In this document: in pieces, positions 30,909 to 32,616 of the stretch
How positions within the stretch are numbered: position 1 is the first letter of the stretch
How the letters are laid out: each line of letters begins with the position of its first letter
Assembly (NCBI GenBank): GCA_903864435.1
Contig: CAIPFY010000085.1
Span: forward strand, 1 to 32,616
Direction of reading: 5' to 3'
DNA from: an uncultured Chloroflexota bacterium
GTDB taxonomy: Bacteria; Chloroflexota; Anaerolineae; Aggregatilineales; Phototrophicaceae
Length of the DNA stretch: 32,616 nt
The notes under the pieces: model-generated
What the model was told of the DNA's origin: nothing
Databases searched by the model: none
The model's input: the letters and a program-made list of their open reading frames with translations, nothing else
Translations under genes and position numbers: made by a program

Positions 30909-31261
30909 ACCGGTTGGGGGCGGCGGCATCGTGCCTGTGTGTGGTGCGCTCCCCCCTTCCGCTGACTTAGGGTGTGGATTTTGAATGATCGCATGAACGT
31001 GAAATGTGCTTCAAGCCGCTGCAACCAAACCTTGCCGCCCGGTCATCAACGGTCAGCAGTGGCCTGTCGGGAGGCGAAATTGCACCTTCGCAAGGGAACA
31101 TTCACCCGGTTGAGGCTCTTTGAAACCCCACCCACCCTTTGAGTTATCCGTTCAGGTAGATTGGTACAAGGTTCGTTTTTTCAGATGGTTTTGAAACCGT
31201 ATCAGAACTGTGAAAGTGGGCTAAATAAAATATAATAAAAGAAAAAGAGGATGCCTTTTGA
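30909..31261. other. Intergenic region
   Basis: This 353-bp gap follows sbcC. The right third becomes AT-rich and contains a TATAAT. No hairpin with a T-run, tRNA or credible small ORF was found; minus-strand frames here lack ribosome sites and coding character. Confidence 0.5.
31231..31236 (+). promoter_or_regulatory. Consensus -10 element for the following gene
   Basis: A perfect TATAAT lies 25 bp before the ATG at 31262. The -35 at 17 bp spacing (CTGTGA) is poor. The stretch is A-rich, so a chance match is possible. AAGAGG (31245-31250) is the ribosome site, 11 nt before the ATG. Confidence 0.35.
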
Positions 31262-32176
31262 ATGCAGCCGAATGATGAGGACGCTAAACAGATCGCAGAG
31301 CGCGACCGCACCGAAGTGCGCGACGCTCGCCGCACGCTGCGGTCTATTCAGGCGCACCTCACGCAGGCGCATCTCACACTGGGCGCGGTGCGCGAAACCC
31401 TGAACATGGTGGAAGTGTTCCACCACCCTTCCAACCCCACCGCGAATCTCAATTACGTCACGCCCCGCCAGAATACCGCATGGGTATCCGCTGCACAGAT
31501 AGAAACGGGCATCAACCACCTTCGCACCTTTGAACGCACCCCCCGTTTCATGTACATCGAAGGGTTATACCCGCCGCAGTTTGCCAAAACGCTGCGCGAT
31601 CTGAATCTGAAGCTGGAACGCGAAACCCCCTTGATGGTTTACACCCGTCAGGGCGTGAATGGTCAAGCCCCGCCGCTGCCCGAAGCGCCGGTTCTGCCGG
31701 ATCATGTGCGGGTGGAAGCCATATCCGACCTGCGCGGCGTGGAAACATGGTGGTACGCTTACCGCAATGCCTATTACGATGTCCTCACGCTAGGGGTGGA
31801 ACCGCTGATCGTCAGCCGTGATCTGAACGCGCTGCAAGCCGGCGTTCAGTTAGATTATCTGCTGATTCAGCACGAATTTCCTGCCGGGGTTGCCCGTGTT
31901 AGCCTGCAAGGGGAAACCGCCCATTTGCTGGCGCTGGCGGTCATCAAAGAAGCCCGAACCATTCCCGTGCTGAACGCGCTGCAAAGTGCCGCGCTGCGCG
32001 GTGCGCTTGACCGGGGCGCCAATCTGGTGTTCGCGCCGGGCGAAACCGATGATGAGCGCCGACTGGGGCGGTCGTTAGGCTTTGTGAATTTTGGCAGCGT
32101 TGTATGCTATGTAGACCCAAACGCCGCACGCGAGGAAACTCATGCCTCTCTGGAGCAGCCTATACTGTCATTGTGA
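31262..32176 (+). CDS. Unknown protein with possible GNAT-like C-terminal half
   Basis: The protein has 304 aa and no signal peptide. The first ~50 residues are a charged helix (DEDAKQIAERDRTEVRDARR and the HLTQAHLTLGAV region). The middle (~75-150) contains FMYIEGLYPPQFAKTLRDLN. The C-terminal half has a run reminiscent of acetyltransferase folds: HLLALAVIKEARTIPVLNAL, then ALRGALDRGANLVFAPGETD and RRLGRSLGFVNFGSVVCYV, matching the helix, strand and LGF pattern of GNAT proteins. The acetyl-CoA loop (Q/R-x-x-G-x-G/A) is not clear, so activity cannot be claimed. The end overlaps the next gene by 35 nt in another frame, so the two are probably co-translated. I do not recognise the family. Confidence 0.7.
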   Translation: MQPNDEDAKQIAERDRTEVRDARRTLRSIQAHLTQAHLTLGAVRETLNMVEVFHHPSNPTANLNYVTPRQNTAWVSAAQIETGINHLRTFERTPRFMYIEGLYPPQFAKTLRDLNLKLERETPLMVYTRQGVNGQAPPLPEAPVLPDHVRVEAISDLRGVETWWYAYRNAYYDVLTLGVEPLIVSRDLNALQAGVQLDYLLIQHEFPAGVARVSLQGETAHLLALAVIKEARTIPVLNALQSAALRGALDRGANLVFAPGETDDERRLGRSLGFVNFGSVVCYVDPNAAREETHASLEQPILSL

Positions 32177-32616
32177 TGATACGCAGGCCGTTGCTGACCA
32201 TCTGCGCGACTCGTTAATTGCCCTTCGCTATACGCTTTATGACCCTTTCGGCGCGTTACCGGGGCCGGCCTATCCCCATCAGGTGCGGCTGTTTGTTGCG
32301 CCTGCCCGCGCCGGATGGGTGCGCGTCCTCGGTCATCCTGCGCCGGAACAACTGCCGGCACTTTCGCAGATGGCGCTCGTCATCCATCTGGCGCTGGACG
32401 GCGCACAGGAGCAGATCGCCATCTACGCGGCGGGTGCGGTTGCCGACGAACACGCCCTGACCGCCGCGCTGCGCCCACCGCGCACCCCCGCCGATTTCGC
32501 CCGTGCGTTGCACAGCGCCACCCCTGCCGCCCCTGCATCCGCCGCCGCGCTGCCGCTGGATGCCCTGCCGGAGTCGGTGCGCGGGTTGGCGGGCGGGGTC
32601 AACAGCGGGCAGGCGG
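32142..32616 (+). CDS. Unknown protein, N-terminal part, runs off the right edge
   Basis: An open frame of 158 codons without a stop runs from the ATG at 32142 to the window end. GAGGA lies 5 nt upstream, inside the previous gene. It begins MPLWSSLYCHCDDTQAVADH and continues with ALRYTLYDPFGALPGPAYPH and alternating hydrophobic strands (QVRLFVAPARAGWVRVLGHP, MALVIHLALDGAQEQIAIYA). The style is a mixed alpha/beta cytoplasmic protein with an Ala/Pro-rich linker near residue 130. There is no signal peptide or recognisable catalytic motif in the visible part. The 35-nt overlap with the upstream gene implies a shared transcript and perhaps a shared task. Confidence 0.75.
   Translation, partial: MPLWSSLYCHCDDTQAVADHLRDSLIALRYTLYDPFGALPGPAYPHQVRLFVAPARAGWVRVLGHPAPEQLPALSQMALVIHLALDGAQEQIAIYAAGAVADEHALTAALRPPRTPADFARALHSATPAAPASAAALPLDALPESVRGLAGGVNSGQA

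Noticed and set aside
31144-31335. 63-codon minus-strand frame after sbcC
   Set aside because: No ribosome site, and it overlaps the promoter and start of the next gene.
1-32616. CRISPR array, insertion sequence, prophage or toxin-antitoxin pair
   Set aside because: No regularly spaced repeats, transposase, integrase or phage motifs, and no small paired ORFs with such signatures, were seen on either strand.

Overview
The window is a GC-rich, densely packed bacterial segment. The gene content suggests Chloroflexota, perhaps an Anaerolineae-like lineage: many Sec-exported envelope proteins with Chloroflexota-style architectures (lipoprotein with a solute-binding region plus VWA, LysM, SH3-like, PD40, clostripain-like), a MalT-type regulator, and no outer-membrane assembly genes. 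This placement is inference from gene style; no rRNA or other marker is present. No tRNA, rRNA, transposase, integrase or CRISPR array was seen.

Layout. (1) 1-9.7 kb, mostly plus strand, is an exported-protein region. It holds the end of a nucleoside hydrolase, a two-repeat LysM protein (minus), a three-gene unit (anchored solute-binding-like protein, small helical protein, solute-binding/VWA lipoprotein), an SH3-like protein, a PD40 beta-propeller protein and a large clostripain-family peptidase. Palindromic elements lie between several of these genes. (2) 9.8-17.3 kb, minus strand, is one long probable operon: Lrp/AsnC regulator, acyl-CoA ligase, MaoC-type hydratase, then a complete branched-chain-type ABC importer (livK, livG, livF, livH, livM). 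The order suggests import of a carboxylate, its activation with CoA and a hydration step, under an Lrp-type regulator. (3) 17.4-22.3 kb, minus strand, carries a 3-beta-HSD-like reductase, a KAS III-like synthase with an altered catalytic triad, a second acyl-CoA ligase and a serine alpha/beta hydrolase. A cytochrome P450 is divergent from this set and a MalT/LuxR-type STAND regulator converges on the P450. Together these look like an uncharacterised lipid or small-ketide pathway. (4) 27.0-28.3 kb is an arsenate-response operon: a stand-alone thioredoxin-type arsenate reductase followed, with a GTGA overlap, by an ArsR-arsenate reductase fusion. A consensus promoter overlaps an inverted repeat that is a good candidate ArsR operator. 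(5) 28.3-32.6 kb has an SbcC-type SMC ATPase, then an overlapping pair of genes of unknown function, the second of which runs off the right edge.

Strong hairpins sit at both convergent junctions (9725-9768 and 23887-23928), fitting bidirectional terminators. A palindromic repeat with a CGTAGGG flank occurs at 414-443 and, inverted, at 4652-4681; a related variant lies at 13451-13486 inside the liv operon.
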